64,000 nucleotides of DNA from Paenibacillus foliorum (GTDB taxonomy: Bacteria > Bacillota > Bacilli > Paenibacillales > NBRC-103111). Below the pieces are notes generated by a model. That model did not search any database. It was not told where the DNA came from and was given only the letters and a program-made list of their open reading frames with translations. The translations under genes were made by a program, and so were the position numbers. Positions 34,111 to 42,991 of the stretch are shown here, in pieces (position 1 is the first letter of the stretch; each line of letters begins with the position of its first letter). Location: NCBI RefSeq assembly GCF_013141765.1, contig NZ_WHOD01000133.1:1-64000 (forward strand). Reading direction: 5' to 3'.

Positions 34111-37100
34111 TCTGCAATTCTCCCTTCGATTTCAACGCGCGCTTGTATTGACTCAGAAACTTTTCCAACAATTCAATGGATTGATCCGGCTGCAACCCTT
34201 TGCCCTTAAGATGGATATGAATTTGCGGACCAGCAATCAACTTAACACGGCCTTCAAACTCACCTGCTATACCGAATAGCAACTGCCCATCCAAATTGCC
34301 AGTTTGATCCGCATGGATCTTAATCTCATAATCCAGTCCTTTTTGCGAAATGGATTCGATGGCATACATGGAGCCATATGCTTTTAATCTTGCGACGGCA
34401 AGCAGATTGTGCACGGCTTCTGGCAAATCGCCAAAACGGTCTACAAGCTCATCATGCAGTTCAGCTGCTTCCTCCAAAGATTTGACGGCTACAACCTTTT
34501 TGTAAATCTCTATTTTTTGCACGCTATCGTAAATATAATCACCAGGGATATAGGCGTCCAATTGGATATCCAGTTGCGTTACCCAAGTTTTAATTTTTTC
34601 TGGCTCTTCGCCTGTAATCTCATGCTTGCGCTTGGCGATTTCCTCAGCAAGCATTTGGGAATACAAATCAAAGCCTACCGATGCAATAAAACCATGCTGC
34701 TCGGCCCCCAGTAAGTTACCAGCGCCGCGTATGGACAGATCCCTCATGGCAATTTTAAACCCTGACCCTAATTCTGTAAACTCTTTTATGGCTTGAAGCC
34801 TTTTCTCAGCAACCTCGGTCAACACTTTATCCCGTTGATAAGTAAAGTAGGCATAGGCAATCCTGTTGGAACGTCCTACCCGTCCTCTTAGCTGATACAG
34901 CTGGGATAAACCCATTTTATCGGAGTCATGGACAATCAGGGTATTAACATTCGGAATATCAACACCGGTTTCTATAATGCTAGTGCTGACCAGTACATCG
35001 TATTCGCCATCCAAAAAGTCGAGGATGGTTTTCTCCAGCTCTTGCTCGGACATTTGACCGTGAGCTACGGTCACTCTCGCATCCGGCACAAGCATCGAAA
35101 TTTGTTCAGCCATCTGATTGATGCCTTGGACACGGTTGAACAAATAATACACCTGTCCTTCCCGAGCCAATTCACGTTCAATCGCTTCACGCGCCAAAGC
35201 ATTGCTCTGTTCCACCACATAGGTCTGTACGGGGAATCGGTTCTCCGGCGGCGTTTCGATTACTGACAAATCACGGACGCCAAGCATAGACATATGCAGC
35301 GTCCGAGGAATCGGCGTTGCTGTAAGCGTAAGCACATCTACATTCATTTTCAGCCGCTTTAGCTTTTCTTTGTGTGACACACCAAAACGCTGCTCCTCAT
35401 CAACGATAAGCAGTCCAAGGTCTTTAAACTTCACATCTGCTGACAATAGCCTGTGTGTGCCGATGACGACATCCACAGTTCCTGCTTTGACGCCCTTCAT
35501 AGTTTCTGTCTGTTCCTTCTTAGAACGGAAGCGACTCAACACTTGAATATTAAAAGGATAGCCAGAAAAACGCTCGCGGAATGTTTCATAATGCTGCTGC
35601 GCTAGAATCGTTGTCGGTACCAATACGGCTACCTGCTTGCCATCGATAGCGGACTTAAACGCAGCACGGATGGCAACCTCCGTCTTCCCATAACCTACAT
35701 CGCCGCAAAGCAGCCGATCCATTGGGCGCGGTTTCTCCATATCCTCTTTGATCTCACTAATGGCACGCAGCTGGTCGGCTGTTTCTTCATAAGGAAACAT
35801 ACCTTCGAACTCCTGCTGGTATGTGCTATCCTGACTAAATCCGTAGCCCGTTATCGCTTGTCGTTCCGCATACAATTTGATCAGATCATCCGCAATGTCT
35901 TCAACCGAAGCTCTTGCCTTACTCTTGACGCGATTCCAATCAGCTCCACCAAGCTTATAAATCTTCGGTTCCTTCTCTTCAGAACCTACGTACTTTTGGA
36001 TATGGTCAATCTGGTCGATCGGGACAGATAGCTTATCTCCCCCGGCGTACACAATATGCAAATAATCTTTATGAATTCCATTGATTTCGAGTGTGCCAAT
36101 GCCAACAAATTTGCCGATACCATGATTCACATGGACTACATAATCGCCAACCTTGAGTTCCTGGTAGCTTTTGATACGCTCGGCATTTTCTATCTTTTTG
36201 TCTACCTTACGCGCCTTACGCTGCTTCTGAGTGAACATTTCCCCTTCGGTAATGACCACTAAATGAATATTGGGAAGCTCAAAGCCAGTCTGCAGGTTTC
36301 CTTTAAGGATTATCGGCTCATCGATATTGTAATCAGCTAGCACACGGCGTACACGGTCTACCCGCTCTTCCCCGTTGGCAAGGATCAGCACCTTAGCGCC
36401 GGATTTCTTCCACCGCTCCATCTCAGACTTAAGCACATTCATCTGACCGTGGAAATTTTGCATAACCCGGCACATAAAATTCACAATATTCTGCGGTTGT
36501 GTTTGCGGAACCTGCCGCAAAAATAACGACATATACAGGGTCGGATAAGACTTCCGCTGAAGCAAGGTTTCATAGGACTTCGACAGCACAAACGCAGGGA
36601 TGCTCTTCCCATCCTGAAGTGACATGGTCGTCCATTCCGCTTCATCCCGCTCCAGCTGCTTTGCTGTTTCCAACAATCTGGCCGGCTCGTCGATTAGCAA
36701 AATAGTGTCCGTAGGCATGTAATCAAGCAGCGTTTGCCGTTCGGGATAAAGCAAGGAGACGTATTTGAAAATCCCCGGGAAATATTGCCCCTCCCGCATC
36801 ATCTCAATCTCATGGCCCACACCTTCAAGCAGTCGGTCCTTAGCTCCACGATCCGCCATCTTCTCTAGCTGCGTCTGCAGCAGCTCATAGGCGTGCTGAG
36901 CCGCTCCTTGTAAACGTTTTCCATCCACAATAATCTCACGGCACGGCGTAATCACTAGAGCATTTAACTTGTCAATAGAACGCTGATCCGTAACATCAAA
37001 GGTACGAATAGAATCAATATCCTCATCGAACAGCTCGACCCGGTACGGATGGATTGAATATAACGGGAAAAAGTCAATAATGCCTCCCCGCACACTCATC

Positions 37101-37618
37101 TCGCCCTTGGCTTCCACACGTTCAACACGCTCGTAGCCAAGCCCAACCATGCGAGCAATAAAATCATCCAGCTGAAGCGTCTCGCCCACTTGGATCGGAA
37201 TCCTCGCTTCGGCAATCAGTCCTTTGAGCGGAAGAAACCTACGCATCCCCGCATAAGGCACAACGACAATACCATGAAAGCCAGCCGCCAACCGGGTTAA
37301 TGCGTCAATACGCTGCGCTAACATCTCCGGACTCGCAATAGCCGTTTCCGCCGCCATAAGCTCCTGCGCTGGGAACAACAAGACTTTGTCGGAAGGCAAG
37401 CACTCGATCAAATCTTCAAATATTTTTTGAGCCGAAAACATGTTATGTGTCACGATAAATAACGGCTGCTGTAACTCCTCATAAAGAGCCGCCAGCATGA
37501 CCTGTCGTGAGGAACCCGACAAACCAGACAGCAGCTGCTCTCTCATCCCGGAGCGTACGCCCGATACAATACTCTGCAAATCAGGATCTGCGGAGAATGC
37601 TTGAATTAAAGCCTGCAA
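34097..37618 (-). CDS. mfd: Transcription-repair coupling factor
   Basis: Removes stalled RNA polymerase and recruits UvrA to lesions. The 1173 residues are normal. Visible are the UvrB-like N-terminal domains (about 1-480), the RNA polymerase-interacting domain around KVGDYVVHVNHGIGKFVG, helicase Walker A GDVGYGKTEVA and DEEQ box (VDEEQRFGV), motif III LTATPIPRT, motif VI QLRGRVGRS and the C-terminal D7 domain. The start codon is TTG, 9 bases after GGGG. In the conserved block fin-mfd-spoVT. Confidence 0.97.
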   Translation of the reverse strand: MQALIQAFSADPDLQSIVSGVRSGMREQLLSGLSGSSRQVMLAALYEELQQPLFIVTHNMFSAQKIFEDLIECLPSDKVLLFPAQELMAAETAIASPEMLAQRIDALTRLAAGFHGIVVVPYAGMRRFLPLKGLIAEARIPIQVGETLQLDDFIARMVGLGYERVERVEAKGEMSVRGGIIDFFPLYSIHPYRVELFDEDIDSIRTFDVTDQRSIDKLNALVITPCREIIVDGKRLQGAAQHAYELLQTQLEKMADRGAKDRLLEGVGHEIEMMREGQYFPGIFKYVSLLYPERQTLLDYMPTDTILLIDEPARLLETAKQLERDEAEWTTMSLQDGKSIPAFVLSKSYETLLQRKSYPTLYMSLFLRQVPQTQPQNIVNFMCRVMQNFHGQMNVLKSEMERWKKSGAKVLILANGEERVDRVRRVLADYNIDEPIILKGNLQTGFELPNIHLVVITEGEMFTQKQRKARKVDKKIENAERIKSYQELKVGDYVVHVNHGIGKFVGIGTLEINGIHKDYLHIVYAGGDKLSVPIDQIDHIQKYVGSEEKEPKIYKLGGADWNRVKSKARASVEDIADDLIKLYAERQAITGYGFSQDSTYQQEFEGMFPYEETADQLRAISEIKEDMEKPRPMDRLLCGDVGYGKTEVAIRAAFKSAIDGKQVAVLVPTTILAQQHYETFRERFSGYPFNIQVLSRFRSKKEQTETMKGVKAGTVDVVIGTHRLLSADVKFKDLGLLIVDEEQRFGVSHKEKLKRLKMNVDVLTLTATPIPRTLHMSMLGVRDLSVIETPPENRFPVQTYVVEQSNALAREAIERELAREGQVYYLFNRVQGINQMAEQISMLVPDARVTVAHGQMSEQELEKTILDFLDGEYDVLVSTSIIETGVDIPNVNTLIVHDSDKMGLSQLYQLRGRVGRSNRIAYAYFTYQRDKVLTEVAEKRLQAIKEFTELGSGFKIAMRDLSIRGAGNLLGAEQHGFIASVGFDLYSQMLAEEIAKRKHEITGEEPEKIKTWVTQLDIQLDAYIPGDYIYDSVQKIEIYKKVVAVKSLEEAAELHDELVDRFGDLPEAVHNLLAVARLKAYGSMYAIESISQKGLDYEIKIHADQTGNLDGQLLFGIAGEFEGRVKLIAGPQIHIHLKGKGLQPDQSIELLEKFLSQYKRALKSKGELQNAVK

Positions 37619-37732
37619 AAACGTACACCCCTCTCACCCATTAACAAAAGCAACCCCATCATCATGAATTACGCCGTCCTTTAAGGACGATCCGTCCTGG
37701 GCTAAACTATACATATCCCATCCGTGTACCTG

Positions 37733-37763
37733 AAAAAGCGCCTAGACATTCAGCCTAGGCGGT
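37733..37763 (-). terminator. Terminator of fin
   Basis: Minus-strand hairpin CGCCTAG-GCTGAATGT-CTAGGCG followed by TTTTT. It separates fin from mfd. The mfd leader also has a small GTCCTT-AAGGAC stem near 37676-37690. Confidence 0.85.
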
Positions 37764-37801
37764 ATCCGTCAAGATTTGCAAATCAGTGTTAAAACTAAAT
37801 C

Positions 37802-38032
37802 TTACTGAAGCGGACTGGTAAGAAGCGAAAGCTCTGGGTTACTGTCTAAGGCTTCCTTGCAATAATCGCATACCACTTTAACGGTGACATCACCATTTGG
37901 GTTATACGATATTATATCTCTCCGTTCCTCGGGGGTCAAGAAATGGAAGCCTAACAGCTCCTCACTGATATATTGTTGCTCCAGCTCGCCTATCAGTGTC
38001 TGGCAATGACGGCAAAAATATTTTACTCCCAC
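37802..38032 (-). CDS. fin: Anti-sigma-F factor Fin (YabK)
   Basis: In B. subtilis Fin is made in the forespore and shuts off sigma-F when sigma-G takes over. The 76 residues carry a zinc-ribbon pair, YFCRHCQ near residue 8 and VCDYCKEAL near 56, and the conserved LGFHFLTPEERRDII. The start is GTG 38032, giving the usual length. The frame extends seven codons upstream through the ribosome binding site itself. The AGGAGG box lies in a perfect 10-bp hairpin. Confidence 0.92.
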   Translation of the reverse strand: MGVKYFCRHCQTLIGELEQQYISEELLGFHFLTPEERRDIISYNPNGDVTVKVVCDYCKEALDSNPELSLLTSPLQ

Positions 38033-38040
38033 AAGCACTC

Positions 38041-38076
38041 TCCTCCTTTTCATTCATTATGACCAAAAAAGGAGGA
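38041..38076 (-). promoter_or_regulatory. Hairpin burying the fin ribosome binding site
   Basis: TCCTCCTTTT, 16-base loop, AAAAGGAGGA on the minus strand: the second arm is the fin ribosome binding site and the first is an exact anti-Shine-Dalgarno. All 10 pairs are perfect. If folded in the mRNA it would block initiation of fin. Confidence 0.7.
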
Positions 38077-38139
38077 ATTTAGCCCGGATTTCCAAATCTG
38101 TCATCCCACAGCATGCTGGAACCAGAGCCAAGCACTTTA

Positions 38140-38700
38140 TTAAAGATTAAACTTAGCCATAGTCTTTTCAAAGGGATTTTCAAGTGTGTATTCCATAGCT
38201 TCACAGGTTGTGTCTAGCATTTGCGGCATGGACTTGAATTCCTCCTTAGAAAAAGAAGACAATACATAATCTGCTATATTATATCCGGGAGCAGGGCGAT
38301 TAATGCCCATTCGAATGCGATTAAAGGACTGTGTTCCCAAGTGCTGAATAGTAGACTTAATACCATTATGGCCTCCGGCACTGCCTTGATATCGCAGCCT
38401 TATTTGTCCATAGGACGTATCCAGATCGTCATAAACAACGACTAAATCTTCTACTGGGGCTTTGTAAAAGTCCATAAACGCCCGGATCGATTCTCCGGAT
38501 AAATTCATATAAGTCATCGGCTTAATCAAATAAACCTTAGTCCCGTTTATATTACCTTCTCCTATAAGAGCTTTGCATTTACTTTGTGTAATCTTGATAC
38601 CATGCCTATCAGCAAACCGATCCACTGCCATAAATCCAATGTTATGCCTAGTTGATTGATAAGGCGTCCCAGGATTCCCTAAACCCACAAACCATTTCAC
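38140..38700 (-). CDS. pth: Peptidyl-tRNA hydrolase
   Basis: Releases peptides from prematurely dropped peptidyl-tRNA; essential. Also known as spoVC in B. subtilis. The signatures are FVGLGNPGTPYQSTRHNIGF with catalytic His at about 19, KPMTYMNLSGE (about 60-70), and the Asp in VVYDDLDTSYGQIRLR with GGHNGIKS. The 186 residues are normal. Lies between ctc and fin in the conserved order. Confidence 0.97.
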   Translation of the reverse strand: MKWFVGLGNPGTPYQSTRHNIGFMAVDRFADRHGIKITQSKCKALIGEGNINGTKVYLIKPMTYMNLSGESIRAFMDFYKAPVEDLVVVYDDLDTSYGQIRLRYQGSAGGHNGIKSTIQHLGTQSFNRIRMGINRPAPGYNIADYVLSSFSKEEFKSMPQMLDTTCEAMEYTLENPFEKTMAKFNL

Positions 38701-38772
38701 GTTGCACCTTCTCCCCTTTCTTTAGTCGATCATACCAAACTTTTCATTATAGATGAAGCCTAGGGAACGCGA

Positions 38773-38803
38773 CAAAGGAGCGCATCATAATTCGACACGC
38801 TCC
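38773..38803 (-). terminator. Possible weak terminator after ctc
   Basis: Minus-strand stem GGAGCG...CGCTCC followed by TTTGTCG in the 148-base gap between ctc and pth. The loop is long and the T run short. Confidence 0.35.
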
Positions 38804-38848
38804 CAGATAAGATCACAACAGATTCGAACAAAGCTTGCTGCAATATGT

Positions 38849-39472
38849 TTAATCAGCCGCTCCTGCAGATACCGCTTCTGCCTTCTGCTCACTTTCCTCA
38901 TCGGCATCAACTGCTTCCGCTTCTTTCTGAGGCATCAACACCGTAGCCAAAACATCATGCACATCCGTTTTGATTTCAATAGCGGCTGGAAGCTTCAGCT
39001 CCGAAACCAGAATATTAGTTCCAATCTCCAACTGGCTGACGTCCACCAAGATGGAAGCAGGGATATCCTTCGGCAAACACCGAACTTCTATTTCGTGATG
39101 CTGTATTTGCAGAATGCCGCCCGCTTTTACTCCTGCTGCATCGCCCGTGAAATCCAAACGAACGGTTGTCGATACGGGTTCATCCATATTAATTTGATGA
39201 AAATCAACGTGCAGCACATTTCTGGAAAGTGCGTCACGCTGCACCTCGCTAATCATAACAGGCTGCTTACCTAGCTGCGGCACATCCATTTCGATAATTG
39301 CGTGTGGATTGGAGCGAAGCAGCACCAAAAGCTCCTTTTCTGATATAGCAATAGGAGTACTGCTAACCTTCGAACCATATAGAACTGCCGGAATTTTCCC
39401 CTTTGCGCGAAGCCCTTTGCGTTCTGATTTGGTGCCTCTGTTGCGTTCTTCCGCTATCATTGTAACTGTCAT
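38849..39472 (-). CDS. ctc: Ribosomal protein bL25, general stress protein Ctc
   Basis: 5S rRNA-binding 50S protein of the long, TL5/CTC type. Residues about 1-95 are the L25 beta-barrel (RNRGTKSERKGLRAKGKIPA) and 96-185 the CTC domain (EIEVRCLPKDIPASI), followed by an acidic Ala/Glu tail. The 207 residues match. In B. subtilis ctc is a classic sigma-B gene. Here a sigma-B-like promoter match lies upstream. The prs gene that normally separates glmU and ctc in B. subtilis is missing. Confidence 0.95.
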   Translation of the reverse strand: MTVTMIAEERNRGTKSERKGLRAKGKIPAVLYGSKVSSTPIAISEKELLVLLRSNPHAIIEMDVPQLGKQPVMISEVQRDALSRNVLHVDFHQINMDEPVSTTVRLDFTGDAAGVKAGGILQIQHHEIEVRCLPKDIPASILVDVSQLEIGTNILVSELKLPAAIEIKTDVHDVLATVLMPQKEAEAVDADEESEQKAEAVSAGAAD

Positions 39473-39538
39473 AAGGGTAATACCTCCTTCAATTTAGCAA
39501 ACCGAGATGATTAGGCTTATAAATATCCTAATCTTAAT

Positions 39539-39563
39539 TTACCCAATTGAAGGAGAATCAAAC
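39539..39563 (-). promoter_or_regulatory. Sigma-B/F-like promoter candidate of ctc
   Basis: GTTTGA (39558-39563), 13-base spacer, GGGTAA (39539-39544), close to the sigma-B consensus GTTTAA-N13-GGGWAW. A sigma-A reading, TTGGGT with TTTATA at 17 bases, overlaps it, so the choice is open. Confidence 0.4.
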
Positions 39564-39573
39564 CTTTTTTTTT

Positions 39574-39612
39574 CTAAAGCGAGCTCCATAAAGCATCTGC
39601 TTTACGCTTTAG
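39574..39612. other. Inverted repeat at the end of glmU
   Basis: CTAAAGCG and CGCTTTAG arms around an inner AAAGCA/TGCTTT stem, directly after the glmU stop. On the minus strand it is followed by A rather than T, so it is not a standard terminator for glmU. Confidence 0.55.
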
Positions 39613-39617
39613 TTCTT

Positions 39618-41009
39618 TTACGGCCGCCGTTTCTTCTCAGAAAATTTATTGCGCAACTTCTCAGCATAGCCCGGTTTGTTAACCTGCCGCTCACGAGCAA
39701 TAGCCACATCATTATCATCCACATTATGCGTAATTGTGGAACCCGCTACGACATAGGCACCTTTGCCTATTTTGATTGGAGCAATTAAATTCACATTACT
39801 GCCGATAAAAGCATCTTCCTCTACCTCGGTCAGCTGCTTATTGAAGCCGTCATAGTTAACGGTGATCGCACCGCAGCCGAAGTTTACATTCTTACCTATC
39901 TTGGCATCGCCAATGTAGCTAAGATGCGAAACTTTGACGTCATCAGCCAAAGTGGCATTTTTGATCTCAACAAAATCACCGATTTTCACATTCTCCCCAA
40001 GCTTTGCACCCGGACGTAAATACGCAAAAGGTCCGATACTGCTTTGGCTCCCCACTTCAGCATCCAAAAGCACCGATTGCTTGATTTGAACTCCATCTGC
40101 AATCGTGCTATCGGTTATTTCCGTTTGCGGACCGATTAAGCATTCTTCCCCTATAACAGTACGGCCTTTTAAAATGGTTCCTGGCAGCACAACCGTGTCC
40201 GAACCAATTTGCACATCAGCATCAATATAGGTGTTCGCTGGATCAATTAAAGTAACCCCGTTCAACATGTGATTACGGTTTATCCGCGCACGCATGATCC
40301 TCTCCGCTTCAGATAACGCTACACGATCATTAACACCGAACGTATCCATCGCATCTGGAGTGCAATAAGCCTCGACAATCTCATTTTGACTAACTAATAT
40401 GCCAAGCACATCCGTTAAATAATATTCCTGCTGCGAATTGTTGTTAGTCACTTTGTTCAAGGCATCAAACAGCTTACGGTTGGAAAAGCAGTACATACCC
40501 GAGTTGATCTCTTTGATCTCTCGTTCCTCTGCATTGCAATCCTTCTGCTCAACGATGCGGGATACTCTACCATGCTCATTCCGGATAATACGGCCTAAGC
40601 CGAACGGATCGTCCATGATCGCTGTCATGACAGTCGCGGCTGCATCCTTTTCACAGTGAATACGGATCATTTCCTGCAGGGACTCACTTGTAATCAAGGG
40701 AGTATCACCATACAGAACAACGGTTAACCCTTCTTCATTTCCTAACAGCGATTCCGCTTGAAGTACAGCATGTCCAGTACCGAGCTGCTGATCCTGCATA
40801 GCATATTCTACCCGGTCTCCCAGATACGCTTTAACTGACTCAGCCCCATGTCCGACCACTACAATGGTTCTTTGTGTCTCTACTTGCTCCAATGCATCAA
40901 TTACGTGCCCGACCATTGGTTTTCCACCAACTTTATGCAAAACCTTGTACAATTTCGATTTCATTCGCTTGCCTTGTCCTGCAGCCAGAACGATCCCCAT
41001 TATATTCAA
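39618..41009 (-). CDS. glmU: Bifunctional GlcNAc-1-P uridyltransferase / GlcN-1-P acetyltransferase
   Basis: Makes UDP-GlcNAc for cell-wall and surface polymers. The N-terminal pyrophosphorylase has LAAGQGKRMKSKLYKVLHKV and QQLGTGHAV. From about residue 255 a left-handed beta-helix of hexapeptide repeats (IGSDTVVLPGT, KIGDFVEIKNA, GCGAITVNYDG) forms the acetyltransferase. The start is set to TTG 41009, 8 bases after GGGAG (463 residues). ATG 41000 is the alternative. The longer frame beyond 41009 has no ribosome binding site. It follows spoVG as in B. subtilis. Confidence 0.96.
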   Translation of the reverse strand: MNIMGIVLAAGQGKRMKSKLYKVLHKVGGKPMVGHVIDALEQVETQRTIVVVGHGAESVKAYLGDRVEYAMQDQQLGTGHAVLQAESLLGNEEGLTVVLYGDTPLITSESLQEMIRIHCEKDAAATVMTAIMDDPFGLGRIIRNEHGRVSRIVEQKDCNAEEREIKEINSGMYCFSNRKLFDALNKVTNNNSQQEYYLTDVLGILVSQNEIVEAYCTPDAMDTFGVNDRVALSEAERIMRARINRNHMLNGVTLIDPANTYIDADVQIGSDTVVLPGTILKGRTVIGEECLIGPQTEITDSTIADGVQIKQSVLLDAEVGSQSSIGPFAYLRPGAKLGENVKIGDFVEIKNATLADDVKVSHLSYIGDAKIGKNVNFGCGAITVNYDGFNKQLTEVEEDAFIGSNVNLIAPIKIGKGAYVVAGSTITHNVDDNDVAIARERQVNKPGYAEKLRNKFSEKKRRP

Positions 41010-41194
41010 TCCGGTCACTCCCTCTATTAGAAAATAGTCACTAGTGTCATGTCGCAAAAAGAAGCGAGCCAGAAACACGCACGCCCCATTATTTCAAGCT
41101 TCCTCATTTTCAAAACGAACTTTATAAACAGCCTCTAGTCTTATGCGCAGCCTTCACGCCCTGCATTCAAATATATATGAATTTGTGCAAAAAG

Positions 41195-41218
41195 AAAAGA
41201 GAGCCGCTCGCGGCTCTC
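41195..41218 (-). terminator. Terminator of spoVG
   Basis: Minus-strand perfect palindrome GAGAGCCGC-GAGC-GCGGCTCTC in shortened form, followed by TTTTCTTTTT. Confidence 0.85.
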
Positions 41219-41232
41219 CCCAAACTCGTCGA

Positions 41233-41517
41233 TTATGCCCCTTCAACGATTACTTCTTCCTCAGTCGCTGCACGGTCGTACTCTGCCAAAACAGCAGCTT
41301 GAATCTTTTCGCGGGTAGAGGAAGAAATCGGATGAGCGATATCCCTGAACTCTCCATCGGGTGTTCGTTTGCTTGGCATTGCCACGAACATACCGTTGTT
41401 ACCGTCAATCACACGAATGTCATGAACCACAAATTCGTTGTCGATGGTTATGGAAGCAATGGCTTTCATTCTTCCTTCGGAATTAACCCGACGGAGTCTC
41501 ACGTCTGTAATCTGCAC
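41233..41517 (-). CDS. spoVG: RNA/DNA-binding regulator SpoVG
   Basis: Small nucleic-acid-binding regulator affecting septation, sporulation and, in related species, virulence genes. The 94 residues include the SpoVG signatures ITDVRLRRVNSEGRMKAIAS and FVAMPSKRTPDGEFRDIAHP. Start codon GTG with AGGTGG upstream. Preceded by an excellent sigma-H promoter, the classical feature of spoVG. Between ridA and glmU as in B. subtilis. Confidence 0.97.
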   Translation of the reverse strand: MQITDVRLRRVNSEGRMKAIASITIDNEFVVHDIRVIDGNNGMFVAMPSKRTPDGEFRDIAHPISSSTREKIQAAVLAEYDRAATEEEVIVEGA

Positions 41518-41559
41518 TAGTGTTCACCACCTTTTCCCATCTAGAAGACTTGGTCTATA

Positions 41560-41588
41560 AAATTCCACATTTTAGGTCAAATTCCTTC
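41560..41588 (-). promoter_or_regulatory. Sigma-H promoter of spoVG
   Basis: -35 GAAGGAATT (41580-41588; consensus RNAGGAWWW), 11-base gap, -10 GTGGAATTT (41560-41568; consensus RNNGAATWW), followed by the leader of spoVG. Upstream DNA is extremely AT-rich, also typical of spoVG, where AbrB binds. Confidence 0.85.
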
Positions 41589-41638
41589 TTATTTTATATA
41601 AATTTATTTAATTTAATAAATATTTGATTAATTTTAAA

Positions 41639-42025
41639 TTATTCGACAATAACTGTAGCTATCAGCTCAATTTCGACAAAAACATCCCTTGGCAACCGTG
41701 CAACTTCGACAGTTGAACGAGCCGGTTTGTGGTCTCCAAAGTAGTCAGCATAGATCTGGTTGACCTGTGCGAACTGATTCATATCTTTAATAAACACCGT
41801 TGCTTTAATTACACGGTTAAACGATGAGCCTCCCGCTTCCAAAACCGCTTTCAAATTTCGAAAAACCTGATGTGTCTGCTCCTCGATCCCGCCATCCACA
41901 ACTTGTCCATCGAGCCCAAGCGGAATTTGTCCAGACGTAAAAAGCAGCTCTCCAAATCGTACAGCTTGCGAATAAGGGCCTATAGCTGCTGGAGCTTGTT
42001 TCGTTGCAATGATATCCAATGCCAT
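41639..42025 (-). CDS. ridA: Reactive enamine/imine deaminase RidA (YabJ)
   Basis: Hydrolyses reactive 2-aminoacrylate and related imines produced by PLP enzymes. The YjgF/YER057c fold is complete in 128 residues: KQAPAAIGPYSQAVR at the N-terminus, LFTSGQIPLG, and the Arg/Glu substrate site in RSTVEVARLPRDVFVEIE. It follows purR after 6 bases, the conserved purR-yabJ-spoVG arrangement. In B. subtilis YabJ was linked to purine repression through this operon. Confidence 0.96.
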   Translation of the reverse strand: MALDIIATKQAPAAIGPYSQAVRFGELLFTSGQIPLGLDGQVVDGGIEEQTHQVFRNLKAVLEAGGSSFNRVIKATVFIKDMNQFAQVNQIYADYFGDHKPARSTVEVARLPRDVFVEIELIATVIVE

Positions 42026-42031
42026 AATAGG

Positions 42032-42859
42032 TCACACTCCATCGTAGAAATAATTTCCGGGCTCTACTGTAATTTGCTTAGTCTTCGGATCAACACCTGA
42101 TAGCTTGGCCAATGAAATATACTCTTCTACCAAATGCTCTTCTACTTCTCCAGACTCCACAAAAACGCCGACCCCTTTTACTGTCGCTCTAAACTCTTTC
42201 AGCAAATCCATCATTCCATGCACCGTTCCGCCAACCCGCATAAAGTCGTCAATAATCAACACTCGTGATTCTTCCTTCAAAGCGCGTCGCGACAAAGACA
42301 TCGTCTGAATACGCTTGTTGGAGCCGGATACATAATTGATGCTCACTGCTGAGCCTTCCGTCACTTTATTATCGCGTCTAACAATTACGACAGGCAGATT
42401 TAAGAAAGAGGCCGTAGCATAAGCAATCGGAATCCCCTTCGTTTCTACGGTCATAACCACATCAATATCCTTTGCAGAAAAAGCGGTTGCAAACATCTTC
42501 CCTACTTCATTCAAAATAAAAGGCTGGCCCATGATGTCTGACATATACATATAACCGCCTGGCAAAATTCGTTCTGGCTGCTCTAGCTGTTTGCAGATAC
42601 CCTGAATAAACTGCAGAGATGCTGCTTTGGAAACCTTAGGGATAAACTTTACCCCTCCGGCCGCGCCCGCTAAAGTTAATAAATCTCCAAGCCCCTCTTC
42701 CTCAAACACTTCCTTTATAATCGCTAAATCTTCGCTTATTGACGATTTAGCCGAATTGTACCGATCCGCAAATGTAGTTAAAGGAATAAGTGTATGGGGG
42801 CGAAAAAGCAAGTATTGCGTCATTTCGACCAATCTTGCACTTCGTTTTAATTTTTTCAT
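42032..42859 (-). CDS. purR: Purine operon repressor PurR
   Basis: Represses purine genes and is relieved by PRPP. The N-terminal winged helix (about 1-75; KKLKRSARLVEMTQYLL, YNSAKSSISEDLAII) precedes a phosphoribosyltransferase-like domain with the PRPP motif VLIIDDFMRVGGTVHGM (about 200). The start ATG 42859 follows GAGGGG and gives 275 residues; the frame upstream is not part of the gene. A single PurBox-like site lies just upstream. Confidence 0.96.
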   Translation of the reverse strand: MKKLKRSARLVEMTQYLLFRPHTLIPLTTFADRYNSAKSSISEDLAIIKEVFEEEGLGDLLTLAGAAGGVKFIPKVSKAASLQFIQGICKQLEQPERILPGGYMYMSDIMGQPFILNEVGKMFATAFSAKDIDVVMTVETKGIPIAYATASFLNLPVVIVRRDNKVTEGSAVSINYVSGSNKRIQTMSLSRRALKEESRVLIIDDFMRVGGTVHGMMDLLKEFRATVKGVGVFVESGEVEEHLVEEYISLAKLSGVDPKTKQITVEPGNYFYDGV

Positions 42860-42889
42860 TGGTGCACCCCTCATCGTAAAATGGCATAA

Positions 42890-42902
42890 AATCCGAATAA
42901 TA
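42890..42902 (+). promoter_or_regulatory. PurBox-like site upstream of purR
   Basis: AAATCCGAATAAT matches the PurBox consensus AWWWCCGAACWWT at 12 of 13 positions and lies about 30 bases before the purR start. PurR sites normally occur in pairs and a second box was not found. Confidence 0.4.
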
Positions 42903-42991
42903 TAATGTGAATATACCATTTTTATACGTATTTTTTCAAGATGTCCATGAAAATTATTCTAACATGTATCTGACATCAATAACTAACATCT

